From: Bacilli bacterium
GTDB taxonomy: Bacteria > Bacillota_I > Bacilli_A > RF39 > UBA660
NCBI GenBank assembly: GCA_007117415.1
Contig: SKGN01000068.1
Coordinates: 1 to 34,693, forward strand
Length of the DNA stretch: 34,693 nt
Reading direction: 5' to 3'
This document shows, in pieces, positions 1-9,950 of this stretch; position 1 is the first letter of the stretch, and every line of letters begins with the position of its first letter. The position numbers were made by a program, and so were the translations under genes. The notes under the pieces were generated by a model. It searched no databases, was not told the origin of the DNA, and was given only the letters and a program-made list of their open reading frames with translations.

Positions 1-126
1 CTTTGCATATATTTAATTTATCTTGCATTGTTAATTTCATTAAAAAACAGCTCCCTTCAGTTTGTGAAGTTGTACCTTTATTATACAACTCACATTCCAA
101 CTTTTGGAAGCCATTTCATTTCTTAT
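1..126 (-). mobile_element. 5' end of an IS3-like element (copy 1), truncated by the window edge; includes the start of a transposase ORF (MKLTMQDKLNICK..., complement of 1..40)
   Basis: About 85-90% identical by eye to 9828..9950. ATG at 40..38 preceded by GAAGGGAGCTG. N-terminus resembles IS3-family OrfA starts of Mollicutes/Firmicutes (recalled). Promoter -10 TATAAT lies inside a dyad at 63-74/84-94. Confidence 0.55.
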
Positions 127-200
127 TGGAGCGGATGATGGGAATCGAACCCACGTAGTCAGCTTGGAAGGCTGAGGTTCTACCATTAAACTACATCCGC
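127..200 (-). tRNA. tRNA-Gly (anticodon TCC), CCA encoded
   Basis: Cloverleaf on the minus strand GCGGATGTAGTTTAATGGTAGAACCTCAGCCTTCCAAGCTGACTACGTGGGTTCGATTCCCATCATCCGCTCCA; acceptor GCGGATG/CATCCGC; anticodon loop CTTCCAA; T-loop GTTCGAT. Confidence 0.95.
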
Positions 201-333
201 AATTAAATGATGCTTTTTAATTATACTTATTTTTACTATAATTGTCAACGTCAAACAAACCTTTTGTTATAAATTCCATAAAATAATAATGCATCATATT
301 TAATTATATGATAAAATTTGAGAAGGTGATGAT

Positions 334-1035
334 ATGAATAAATTATTAGTAAGTGATTTTGATAATACTTTTTATAATAACAATGTTGATTACTTAAAAA
401 ATATTGAGTACGTTAATAAATTTGTTGACAAAGGTAATTACTTTGTAATTGCGACAGGCCGTCATATCGGTATTTTACTACCCGCTATTAAGCCTTTTAA
501 CATAAAGTATAATTATTTAATATGCAATGATGGTGGAATAATCTTTGATAAAAATTTAAAAATTATTTATCAGAAAGATATTCCAAACGAAATTATTGCA
601 CCAATTGCTAAAATAATAGATAAAAATATAGGTATAGGTGTTTGGTATATTGATACGGGAACTTATATAACAACTAATACCAACAGCAACGCTAACGGGA
701 TTATTGGAAAAATTTTGAACTTTAATAACGCGGAAGAACTTTTAAATTATATAACTTCTAATTATAAAGAGGTTCACGGGTATTTAAGCACCGGTTGGAT
801 TAATATTACCGAAAAAACTGTTACTAAACAAAGTGTTATTGAATTATTAAGCACTTCCTTAAAAATAGATAACCAAAGCATTTATACAATCGGTGATAAT
901 ATTAATGATGTTTCTATGTCCGTTTATAATAGTTACTGTATGACAAACAGCGTTCCTGAATTAAAAGCTGTTTGCCAAAAAGAATACGATGCTGTTTATC
1001 TTTTAATTCAAGATATATTAGACGGAAAAATTTAA
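334..1035 (+). CDS. HAD-superfamily hydrolase (Cof-like phosphatase)
   Basis: DFDNTFYN motif I, IATGR, late GDNINDVSM motif; RBS AAGGTGATGAT. Confidence 0.85.
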   Translation: MNKLLVSDFDNTFYNNNVDYLKNIEYVNKFVDKGNYFVIATGRHIGILLPAIKPFNIKYNYLICNDGGIIFDKNLKIIYQKDIPNEIIAPIAKIIDKNIGIGVWYIDTGTYITTNTNSNANGIIGKILNFNNAEELLNYITSNYKEVHGYLSTGWINITEKTVTKQSVIELLSTSLKIDNQSIYTIGDNINDVSMSVYNSYCMTNSVPELKAVCQKEYDAVYLLIQDILDGKI

Positions 1036-1080
1036 TGACTTTTAGCAAATATGATAAGAATTTTTTATTGGGAGTTGAAA

Positions 1081-2133
1081 ATGATGAAAACTTGTATGAA
1101 AGTTAAAAACAATTATGTTTCTATAAATGCTATTTTTAAAGAACTCGGTTATATCGTTTTTTATAATGAACAAAAAAAGATGATAATTTCCATTTCTAAA
1201 GAAGGTAATTATATAAGTCATCAAATAGGAACTAATGTTATGAATATAAATAAAAAAAACTATGAATTTAATAAGTCCTCTATTTTTGAAAAGGGCACCA
1301 TAATGATTCCAACCAACTATATTGATAAAGTTTTAAATTTAAGGTTTAAACTTAATGAAAGCGGCAAAGATTTGAAAACAGAAAAAAATAATAAGTCCTA
1401 CATATTTCAATTTATTGCTGAACCTTATTTCAATCCCGAAAAGTTTTATCAATACATAAAATATAATAAAGATAATGAATTACCTATTAATGAAATCGTT
1501 ATTCATGTAAATATCGGCTTAGATCAGCCTTTTTACACTAATATTAAAACAATTAATGATCCCCATAATTTTTTAGTATTATGTAATAAATATCGTCAAT
1601 TACCAAAGTCTTTTCGCCCCCTAAATTTAGTAAAAATACCCTCAACCTATTTTTTAGGCGATAGAGATGCAAAAATTGACGCTACTGCGCTTGAGCATTT
1701 AATATTAATGCGCAATGATGCTCAAAAAAAAGGGCTAGAGTTAATCATTGTTTCTGGCTATCGAACCAATTCTTACCAAAGAATGTTATACAATAATTCT
1801 AAAGAAACAAAGGGTATTGAACACGCTGATACGTATTCAGCTAGACCAGGTCATTCAGAACATGAAACAGGGTTTGCAATCGATATTAATAGCGTTGAAA
1901 CAACCTTTGAAAACACAAAAGAATTTGAATGGTTAGTAAAAAATTCTTATAAGTATGGCTATATTTTAAGATATCCTAAAGGCAAAGAGCATATTACGGG
2001 TTATGGTTATGAACCATGGCATTATCGTTTTCTTGGTATATTAACAGCAACTGCTGTATATAAAAGCGGGCTTACTTATGATGAGTATTACGTCCAAAAC
2101 ATTTATAAAAATAACTATACTACTAATTTTTAA
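1081..2133 (+). CDS. M15B D-alanyl-D-alanine carboxypeptidase family (VanY/LdcB-like) with an N-terminal copper-amine-oxidase-N-like region
   Basis: SGYRTNSYQ...SARPGHSEHETGFAIDIN...EPWHYRF motifs. RBS TTGGGAGTTGAAA points to ATG 1081 rather than the track start 1051. Confidence 0.85.
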   Translation: MMKTCMKVKNNYVSINAIFKELGYIVFYNEQKKMIISISKEGNYISHQIGTNVMNINKKNYEFNKSSIFEKGTIMIPTNYIDKVLNLRFKLNESGKDLKTEKNNKSYIFQFIAEPYFNPEKFYQYIKYNKDNELPINEIVIHVNIGLDQPFYTNIKTINDPHNFLVLCNKYRQLPKSFRPLNLVKIPSTYFLGDRDAKIDATALEHLILMRNDAQKKGLELIIVSGYRTNSYQRMLYNNSKETKGIEHADTYSARPGHSEHETGFAIDINSVETTFENTKEFEWLVKNSYKYGYILRYPKGKEHITGYGYEPWHYRFLGILTATAVYKSGLTYDEYYVQNIYKNNYTTNF

Positions 2134-2171
2134 ATTAATAGTATAGTTTCAAAAAAATCTCTTAGAGATTT

Positions 2172-4322
2172 TTATTTTGGTTCAATCATTGTTAAACTTA
2201 CCCTTTTTTTATCATATAAAATATCTTCAACATAACAATAAACTATATCACCAACATTAATTACTTCTAAAGGATGATTTATATATCTATCAGTAATTTT
2301 AGATATATGAACTAAACCATCATTTTTTAAACCAATATCAATAAAAGCCCCAAAATCAACTACGTTTCTAATTGTTCCTTGTAATTTCATACCTTTTTTT
2401 AAATCTTCTAATTTTAAAACATCACTTTTTAATATCGGTTTATCTAACTCATCTCTAGGATCTCTATTAGGTTGTTTTAAACTTTTAATTATATCTTCTA
2501 AAGTATATATATCAATCTGTAATAGTTCAGAAAACTCTTCTTTATTTATACTGTTTAAAACATCATTCATAACTTGACTACCTACATCTTCTATTTTTAA
2601 ATTAAGTTTACTTAATAACTCGTTAGTTGCCTTATAACTTTCAGGATGAATTGGTGTCTTATCTAACGGATTATCTCCATCTGATATCCTAATAAATCCA
2701 ATTGATTGCTCAAAAACTTTTTCATTACAAAGTTTTTCTTTTTTTAATTGCTCCCTTGAATCTATTCTTCCTGCTTTATCACGGTATTTTAATATTTTAT
2801 CAATTACGGTTTTTGTCATACCAGAAACATACTTTAATAATGATTTGCTAGCGGTATTGATATTAACACCAACATTATTAACGGTTTTTGTCACCGTGAA
2901 ATCTAAAGCTTCTTCTAACTTAGTAGATGATACATCATGTTGATATTGCCCAATTCCTATACTTTTAGAATCTATTTTAACTAATTCGCTAAGTGGATCT
3001 TGTAATCTCCTAGCAATACTAATAGCACTTCTTTCTTCAACATTAAGATTGGGAAACTCTTCTATAGCTACTTTACTAGCCGAATAAACACTAGCTCCTG
3101 CTTCATTAACGATGATAAATGAAACGTTTCTTTTTGCATCTTTAATAATATCAGCAATAAAGGTTTCACTTTCTCTGGAAGCTGTACCGTTACCTATTGC
3201 TATAATATCAATGTTATATTTATTAATTAACTTTATTATATGATCTTTACTTTTCTCTTTTTCATTCCTAGGCTCATGCGGATATATAACGGATATATCT
3301 AAAACCTTTCCTGTATTATCTACAACTGCTAATTTGCACCCTGTTCTGTAGGCAGGATCAAGGCCTAAAACAACCATTTCTTTAATGGGTGGTTGCAATA
3401 ATAGTTTTTCTAAATTTTTTCCAAAAACATCAATTGATGCATTATCTGCTTGTTCAGTAAGTTCGCTCCTAATTTCCCTTTCAATACTAGGACTTATCAA
3501 CCGTTTATAACTATCTTTTATAGCGTCAATTATTATCTCATACGTATTACTTTTTTTATTTATAATAATATTAGATTCTAAATACTCAAGAAAATTTGAT
3601 TCATCTATTTCTATTTTAGCTGTTAAAATTTTTTCTTTTTCACCACGATTAATCGCTAAAACTCGGTGTGGTTTAGCATACCTTATTTGTTCTTGATACT
3701 CATAATACATCTCGTATGTTTTTTTTTCATCAATCGCATCTTTCTTAATTTTCGTTTTAAGATAACCATTTAAATAAGTATTCCTTCTTATCCATTTTCG
3801 ATACTCAGCATTATCGCTTATCCATTCCGCTATAATATATTTAACTCCCATTAATACTTCTTCTTTTGTTTTCACGTTATCATTAATATATTCCTTTATT
3901 AATTCCTCTAAATCATTAATGTGATTATTATTTATAATTACTTTAGCTAAAGGTTCTAAACCATTTTTAATCGCTTCCGTTGCTTTTGTCTTTTTCTTCT
4001 CCTTATAAGGTCGGTACAAATCATCAACCTCAACTATTTTTTTGCAGTTTATAATATTAATTCTTAATTCTTCTGTCATTAATCCTTTTTCTTCTATTAA
4101 CCTAATAACATCTTCTTTTCTTTTAGATAAATTAACCTGATATTCATAAACCTCATTTATATTTCGAATAACTTCTTCATCTAAATTACCAGTCGCTTCT
4201 TTTCGATATCTAGCAATAAAAGGAATGGTATTACCATCACTTAACATTTTTAAAGTGTTTTCCACTTGATATATTTTTATATTTAAATTAGCACTAATTT
4301 CATTAATAATTTTTTGATTCAT
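2172..4322 (-). CDS. tex: Tex-family RNA-binding transcription accessory protein
   Basis: Full-length Tex architecture: N-terminal ISANLNIKIYQVENTLKMLSDGNTIPFIARYRKEATG, central LGLDPAYRTGCKLAVVD (YqgF-like), C-terminal S1 domain GTIRNVVDFGAFIDIGLKNDGLVHIS. Confidence 0.95.
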   Translation of the reverse strand: MNQKIINEISANLNIKIYQVENTLKMLSDGNTIPFIARYRKEATGNLDEEVIRNINEVYEYQVNLSKRKEDVIRLIEEKGLMTEELRINIINCKKIVEVDDLYRPYKEKKKTKATEAIKNGLEPLAKVIINNNHINDLEELIKEYINDNVKTKEEVLMGVKYIIAEWISDNAEYRKWIRRNTYLNGYLKTKIKKDAIDEKKTYEMYYEYQEQIRYAKPHRVLAINRGEKEKILTAKIEIDESNFLEYLESNIIINKKSNTYEIIIDAIKDSYKRLISPSIEREIRSELTEQADNASIDVFGKNLEKLLLQPPIKEMVVLGLDPAYRTGCKLAVVDNTGKVLDISVIYPHEPRNEKEKSKDHIIKLINKYNIDIIAIGNGTASRESETFIADIIKDAKRNVSFIIVNEAGASVYSASKVAIEEFPNLNVEERSAISIARRLQDPLSELVKIDSKSIGIGQYQHDVSSTKLEEALDFTVTKTVNNVGVNINTASKSLLKYVSGMTKTVIDKILKYRDKAGRIDSREQLKKEKLCNEKVFEQSIGFIRISDGDNPLDKTPIHPESYKATNELLSKLNLKIEDVGSQVMNDVLNSINKEEFSELLQIDIYTLEDIIKSLKQPNRDPRDELDKPILKSDVLKLEDLKKGMKLQGTIRNVVDFGAFIDIGLKNDGLVHISKITDRYINHPLEVINVGDIVYCYVEDILYDKKRVSLTMIEPK

Positions 4323-4353
4323 GTTGCCTCCTACTAAAGATAATTATAAATTT

Positions 4354-5301
4354 CTAATATTTTTCAAAAGATTTAATTACTTTTTGAATAAAGTTACCTA
4401 TTACTATAATTATAATTACAACCAAAATAGAAATAATAATAATTTTAATTATTTCGTTGTTATTGGCTTCTCCTATTTCAATACCCTCATCTTTTACCGT
4501 TACAATTTTATTAGGATTAATATCTCCTGTTTTTTCAACTACAGTATATATTCCAGGTTCTGTAATTAAAAAATGAAATTCATTGTTATCAATATTATAA
4601 TACCCTTCACTTTCACTAATCAAAAAAGCATTGTTTCCTTTGTCATCGATTCTAATTGGAATAAGGTTTTCTAAATCATTTATCCCATTATTATTTACAG
4701 AAATAATTAATTCAACTGGATCATCATAATTATTTATCTTTATTTCATCCCTCATAAAATATGATTCTTGCTTAGCTAAAAACGAATCTAACATGATAAT
4801 AGGATTATCAATATAATTAACAGGCTGATTATCAAAAACTTTTTTCAGCACCGAGTATTCTTTATTATATATTTCATTATCAATATTAGTTACTTGAAGA
4901 ATATAAAAAAGATAGACCGTATCCTTCGTTACTTTTCTAAGACTTTCTTTGTATGTGTTTTCAACCGGAACAATTAATTTATAATAATCATTTTCTAAAA
5001 ATAATTTTTGGACGCCCTCTACTGTTAAGGGACTATTATCATCCGGGAAAACTTGATAAATATTAAATTCTTGATGGATGTATATCTCATATTGATCATA
5101 TAACATATCGCCATTAAAATTATAAAAATATAACCTATTATAATAATCTCGAGGATATAATATTATTGTATTTTCAAAATTTTTATCATCCGGAAATAAA
5201 AAATAAACATTTCCGTTTTCATCAAAATGAGGACAACTATTAACTTTGATAGGGATGATAAAAATTATAATAAAGATGATTAACCTTAATATTTTCATCA
5301 T
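4354..5301 (-). CDS. Hypothetical exported protein with C-terminal TM anchor
   Basis: N-terminal signal peptide MMKILRLIIFIIIFIIPIKVNSC; C-terminal TM IIKIIIISILVVIIIIVIG; start overlaps the stop of the upstream YibE/F gene (ATGA). Confidence 0.75.
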   Translation of the reverse strand: MMKILRLIIFIIIFIIPIKVNSCPHFDENGNVYFLFPDDKNFENTIILYPRDYYNRLYFYNFNGDMLYDQYEIYIHQEFNIYQVFPDDNSPLTVEGVQKLFLENDYYKLIVPVENTYKESLRKVTKDTVYLFYILQVTNIDNEIYNKEYSVLKKVFDNQPVNYIDNPIIMLDSFLAKQESYFMRDEIKINNYDDPVELIISVNNNGINDLENLIPIRIDDKGNNAFLISESEGYYNIDNNEFHFLITEPGIYTVVEKTGDINPNKIVTVKDEGIEIGEANNNEIIKIIIISILVVIIIIVIGNFIQKVIKSFEKY

Positions 5302-6446
5302 TCTTTAATCCCTCTTTCATTTATTAATTGTCTTTTGTTTAAAATACAAAAAGCAAAAATAGTTATAGGAATAGCGCAGATTAAACCAATACTTCCGGTT
5401 ATAGCTCTAACTATTTCGGTTGCTACAGAATCTAAATTAACAATTTCATTTAATGTTTTTTGATAACCAATAAAAATAATAATAGTCGATAAAGTTCCTC
5501 CCGTATACGCTAAAATAAGGGTGTTTACCATTGTTCCCATTATATCTTTACCGATATTAAAACCTGATTGAATTAATTTTTTTAACGATATATTAGGGTT
5601 TTCCTTTTGAATTTCCGTTAGCGCTGAAGAAATAGATATAGCCACATCCATAGACGCCCCTAATGCTCCTATAATAATACCGGCAAATAATAATCCTCTA
5701 AAATCAAAAGGAATATTACCAGGTAAATACAATAACATTCCGGCATCGGAAGTACTAAAACCTGTTAATTTAGCAATGATGCCATAAGAATACGCGATTA
5801 AACCACCAATAATTAAACCACCAATCGTCCCTATTATAGCGGCCCCTGATTTTTTGTTGAAGCCAGCTGTTATAGTAAGTGTTATTATGGTTGATAATGT
5901 GCATACCATAACGGAAACTAAAATAGGACTATAGCCTTTTAGTAACAAAGGAATTAAAACGTATAAAATTAATAATATAATTACTGATAACGCCATTATA
6001 GCCTTTAATCCTTTAAATCTACCAATTAAAATCAAAAGGAATAAAAAAAGAGCAATTAAATGAAGCATATAACCGCTTCTTTCATAATTCATAACATAAA
6101 AAGAAACCTTACCATCATTATCTTCTTCAGCATGAACCGAAATCTTTAATCCTTTTCTTAACTCTATATCATATAAAGGATTTCCTGATAATGTATTTCT
6201 AACTTCTGTTATCATTCCTTTATAATCTTTATTTAATATTTCTATTTCAGCTATTTGAATAGTCTGTTGTTTATTTTCATCAATATTAATTATCGTAGTG
6301 TCTTTTATATCTAGTACTTTAGCTCTATATAAATTCAATTGATATTCTTCGGGAGTAAACGGAATATCAGTAGTAGCAATAACCTCTGGTCTAAAGATAA
6401 ATAAAGTTACAAATAATAAACTAATAATTAATAATTTTTTTATCAT
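5298..6446 (-). CDS. YibE/F-like multitransmembrane protein
   Basis: Signal peptide, extracytoplasmic domain with EEYQLNLYRAKVLDI, then repeated TM segments (GGLIIGGLIAYSYG, GALGASMDVAISISSALTEI typical of YibE/F). Confidence 0.85.
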   Translation of the reverse strand: MIKKLLIISLLFVTLFIFRPEVIATTDIPFTPEEYQLNLYRAKVLDIKDTTIINIDENKQQTIQIAEIEILNKDYKGMITEVRNTLSGNPLYDIELRKGLKISVHAEEDNDGKVSFYVMNYERSGYMLHLIALFLFLLILIGRFKGLKAIMALSVIILLILYVLIPLLLKGYSPILVSVMVCTLSTIITLTITAGFNKKSGAAIIGTIGGLIIGGLIAYSYGIIAKLTGFSTSDAGMLLYLPGNIPFDFRGLLFAGIIIGALGASMDVAISISSALTEIQKENPNISLKKLIQSGFNIGKDIMGTMVNTLILAYTGGTLSTIIIFIGYQKTLNEIVNLDSVATEIVRAITGSIGLICAIPITIFAFCILNKRQLINERGIKE

Positions 6447-6460
6447 CTTTTACCTCCTTT

Positions 6461-7393
6461 TTATCGCTGACTACTAGCAGCTTTTAAAATCATCAATTGA
6501 TGCCTCTCATCAATTTTATTAACCCCAGGAATTAAACTATTGTAAAAAAAGATATCAACGACGCCAACCATATTATTATCGCGAATACTATTCAAGTTAA
6601 TTCCCCGGCGTGTACCACCACTTCTATTATCAACAATCACCCCAAAAGGAGCATCATCTCTTCCTGAATGAGGATAAGGCGCTATAGAAGCCGCTATATC
6701 AATACCATCAATCGTAACAATAACAGCCCTTCTTTTAAAGGTCCAGTTACCGCCAGCTGCTTCTAATAACTTTTCAGTATCAGCCGCTGTCAAAGGTTCC
6801 ACATCTGCAAGATAAGTATACCCACCTATTACTCTTTTAACTTCATAAGTTATTCCTGTTTCAACATCTGTTACAGTAGCCGTCTTACCTTCTGCAAATA
6901 TTTTTAAGGCTTCCGTATAAGGAACTAATAATTCATTAACTGTTTCTAAACCAATCGTTTTAACCCCTTCTCTAATATTAATATACACATTATAATTTAA
7001 CCTCTTAGCTAAAAAATCTAGTGATATAAATAAATTATCTTCTTTCTCGATTATAGTGTTATTAATTATTTTCGTTTCTTTAATAGACTCATAATCTCTT
7101 TTAATTAGAGTTATTTCTTGTTCTTCTAAAGTTAATATATATTGCTCATTTTCACTCTCTAATTCAGCCTCAAAAAAATTTACTACCGCATTTATTAAAA
7201 TTAAATAATCATCAAAATGATTAATAGGGTTTATTTCCGTATTAACCTCTATATTATCAATTTTTATTATTAATTCATCATAATCTTCTAATACATCCCT
7301 ATTCAAAAATCTAAACAGATTATTAAATGGACTCAATAAAAATAATATTATTAAAACCATTATTAAAATGATAGATAAAATAATTTTGTTCAT
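6461..7393 (-). CDS. Membrane-anchored hypothetical protein; central copper-amine-oxidase-N-like segment and distinctive C-terminal domain
   Basis: N-terminal TM; DNLFISLDFLAKRLNYNVYINI; C-terminal block IDIAASIAPYPHSGRDDAPFGVIVDNRSGGTRRGINLNSIRDNNMVGVVDIFFYNS. RBS GGAGGTTTT. Confidence 0.7.
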   Translation of the reverse strand: MNKIILSIILIMVLIILFLLSPFNNLFRFLNRDVLEDYDELIIKIDNIEVNTEINPINHFDDYLILINAVVNFFEAELESENEQYILTLEEQEITLIKRDYESIKETKIINNTIIEKEDNLFISLDFLAKRLNYNVYINIREGVKTIGLETVNELLVPYTEALKIFAEGKTATVTDVETGITYEVKRVIGGYTYLADVEPLTAADTEKLLEAAGGNWTFKRRAVIVTIDGIDIAASIAPYPHSGRDDAPFGVIVDNRSGGTRRGINLNSIRDNNMVGVVDIFFYNSLIPGVNKIDERHQLMILKAASSQR

Positions 7394-7508
7394 AAAACCT
7401 CCATAAAATATCCTAATAAAGATACTAAACCATTATATCATATTTATATTATTACTTCTATTCATTATACTAACAATTTTAATCGAGCATAAAAATTATA
7501 TAATATAT

Positions 7509-7535
7509 AAAAAACCTTATAAAATAAGGTTTTTT
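7509..7535. terminator. Bidirectional-type terminator hairpin
   Basis: AAAAAACCTTAT-AAA-ATAAGGTTTTTT, 12-bp perfect stem. Confidence 0.75.
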
Positions 7536-7588
7536 ATCAAATTTAGTCTGTATTTATTTTAATACTTTTAATTTTAACTTTAATTATT

Positions 7589-8607
7589 CTATCTACTTCT
7601 TCCATCATCTTGATTATTTCTCATCATTGAAACCTCTTTAACAGTTTTCATAAAGTTCTTTTTGAATTCTGGGACAGTTAAATATGTCGATATTTTTTGA
7701 TAGTTTGCAACTATATAATCAGGTTCATTATTGGCAATGAAGCTAGCGGCCAATTCTCTCTCGATATTATTAATTATTTTTTCTTGTCTTTTTAAGTTGC
7801 CCTCAAATTCTTGTCCATTTTGCATGGTTATTTTTCGAGGTTCTCCTTCTAATTGATTACCATATCCATAAAGCAATAATTTATCAATTGAATAAATTTT
7901 TTCGAGTTCAAACATAAACTCTTCAAATTTTCCTTCATTCCCAGGAAATGCTTCATATAGTTCCTTCAAATGTTTTCGGCCTTCTTTTTTATAACCTAAC
8001 GCTAACATTTGATTTAATGGTATTCCTAAACTATTTGATAATAACATTAATATATTCCCATTTAATTGATATTCTGATAACGGACTGTATGGTACATGAT
8101 TTTTTTGGCCTCTTACACTATTTGGTTGTTCTTTATAACTTATATTCGTTCCATTAGACACATGATATAAAATCTCAGCAGTAAGTTGAGTTGCTCCTTC
8201 AGTTAAGAACATTCCTGTTTTACCATCATAGAATGAGCATTCTTCATAATTATTAACTTTTCTAGTTTGAAGCACATGAGTAAGTTCGTGAAAAAAATAT
8301 AATTTATTTGTTTCATAATTCGCCTTCATATTCATTGTAATTTTATTTTTATCTGTTCTTCCATAAACCCCACCTAAATTAGCTTCAGTAATAGAATGTA
8401 ACAGATAAGGTAATTGTTTTACTATTTCAATTGGATCTAAATATAATCCTTCTTCCTTATCTAATTGATCAATTGCATTAATATAGTCGGCAATTAGAAG
8501 AAAATATTTATCGGGAATATGATGTTGTATGTTTCTATATTGCGATTTAACGGCTGCAAATAAACCACTAGTGATTAAATTTTTTCTCTTTGAGATCTAC
8601 TAATCAT
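7589..8607 (-). pseudogene. HExxH zinc-metallopeptidase-like protein, N-terminal part split off by a single-nucleotide frameshift
   Basis: Open part 7589..8335 (KLYFFHELTHVLQTR...EGATQ) stays open upstream to about 8596. ATG at 8607 with RBS AAGGAG encodes MISRSQREK, then hits a stop at an A6 run (complement of 8580-8585). One extra A would join it to NLITSGLFAAVKSQYRNIQ... Confidence 0.7.
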
Positions 8608-8677
8608 TATTTATAAACTCCTTAATTATTATTTTCATTATATGAAAAGTTTCTATCATAAATATTTTAGCAAATTT

Positions 8678-9538
8678 TTAGTTAATAAACGGAATATAAG
8701 TATATTTATATTGATGTTCTTCTCCTGAGCCTCCAACATTAGACGTCCAATCATAAGTCCCCTCATAAATTTCACTATTACCATCAATGAGATGATTAAT
8801 TTCAATGATTTCTCCTAAATAAACTATATCTACTTCCCAAACATCGTGGTAAAAATGGACAGAAAATCTCCCTAACTCACCTATTTTAGGAACAAAGATA
8901 CCTTTCAAATCATTTGAAATTTCTATAATGTTTATAACATCTCCGGTCGCTTCAATCAATTGATCTTGGTGTTCTATAATATGATTATTCCCATCAATGT
9001 CTATTGCATCGATTATCAATTTTTGAAAATCAGGGCCAGATGAACCATTAATATACCTGGTTTCCATATAGTAACTATGATTTAGAATAACATTATTATT
9101 AATTACGAATTTAGCGTTAGAAATAATGTCATAGAAGTAACTTTCAATATCAACAACTTCTTCATTGACTTCCTTAACTATATCGTTTTCTCTTTTTTCA
9201 AATATATAATTTCCATCAGTAATAACCATTGTTATGTTACCGTTTTTTTCAAGTAATATAAATCCTTCTTTTGGAGCGTTACTAGCCAAATCTAATTTAT
9301 TTTCTCCTATTTGATTGCCATCATTAAATACAAATAGTTTATCTTTAGGAGAAACATGTAGCGATGACATTGCGTAATCAGTTTCAACCGCTTTTATTAT
9401 CATTAAAACGCTACTCTCAAATGCATTTTTTCTAACCTGGCTTATTAGTCCCGTTATTGATGGTATTGCTATTGATAAAATTATTGCTAGTATTACTAAT
9501 ACGGACAATAATTCTACTAGCGTAAATCCCTTTTTTAT
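8678..9538 (-). CDS. Type IV pilin / pseudopilin-like protein (prepilin N-terminus)
   Basis: In-frame upstream extension gives (I)KKGFTLVELLSVLVILAIILSIAIPSITGLISQV, a classic class III prepilin motif. SD AAAGGAGGT at 9550-9542; only ATA (9538-9536) is available as start near it. The track start (TTG) is inside the motif. Confidence 0.85.
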   Translation of the reverse strand: MKKGFTLVELLSVLVILAIILSIAIPSITGLISQVRKNAFESSVLMIIKAVETDYAMSSLHVSPKDKLFVFNDGNQIGENKLDLASNAPKEGFILLEKNGNITMVITDGNYIFEKRENDIVKEVNEEVVDIESYFYDIISNAKFVINNNVILNHSYYMETRYINGSSGPDFQKLIIDAIDIDGNNHIIEHQDQLIEATGDVINIIEISNDLKGIFVPKIGELGRFSVHFYHDVWEVDIVYLGEIIEINHLIDGNSEIYEGTYDWTSNVGGSGEEHQYKYTYIPFIN

Positions 9539-9754
9539 TTTACCTCCTTTGGTTTTGTATCTTATAATTTTATTATATCATATACTAATCAGTATATCTC
9601 TCGCAAAAATAAAAAAAATTAAACCTTTTTCTGATTCTTCGTGTGCTTTCTTATTTTTTAAAATACCCTTTGAAAACGACCTAACAACCAAAAATTAAAT
9701 AATTTTACCAAATTGATTTTAAATTAATGCCGAAGCTTTAGATGGTCAACGTTT

Positions 9755-9866
9755 TTTTTGAACTAAATTTAAAAATTTATTATATCTTTTATTTATATGA
9801 GATAATTTTCTTCTTCTAATATATGTTCTTTGCAGAATTTAATTTATCCTGCATTGTTAATTTCGT
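9755..9866 (-). pseudogene. Decayed IS3-type OrfA fragment (ACG in place of ATG, frameshifts)
   Basis: Reading with shifts: (T)KLTMQDKLN..CKEHI.EE.. KLSHINKRYNKFLNLVQKKR*; parallels the copy at 1..40. Confidence 0.45.
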
Positions 9867-9950
9867 AAAAAAAGCTCCCTTCAGTTTGTGAAGTTGTATC
9901 TTTATTATACAACTCACATTCCAATTTTTGGAAGCTGTTTCATTTTTATT
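9828..9950 (-). repeat. Second copy of the IS3-like 5' end, directly 3' of tRNA-Gly(GCC)
   Basis: GCTCCCTTCAGTTTGTGAAGTTGTA(C/T)CTTTATTATACAACTCACATTCCAA shared with 1..126; similarity runs up to the tRNA CCA. Confidence 0.85.

Noticed and set aside
4321-4569. 82-aa plus-strand Asn/Tyr/Phe-rich ORF
   Set aside because: Antisense to the end of the 4354..5301 gene; low-complexity artefact.
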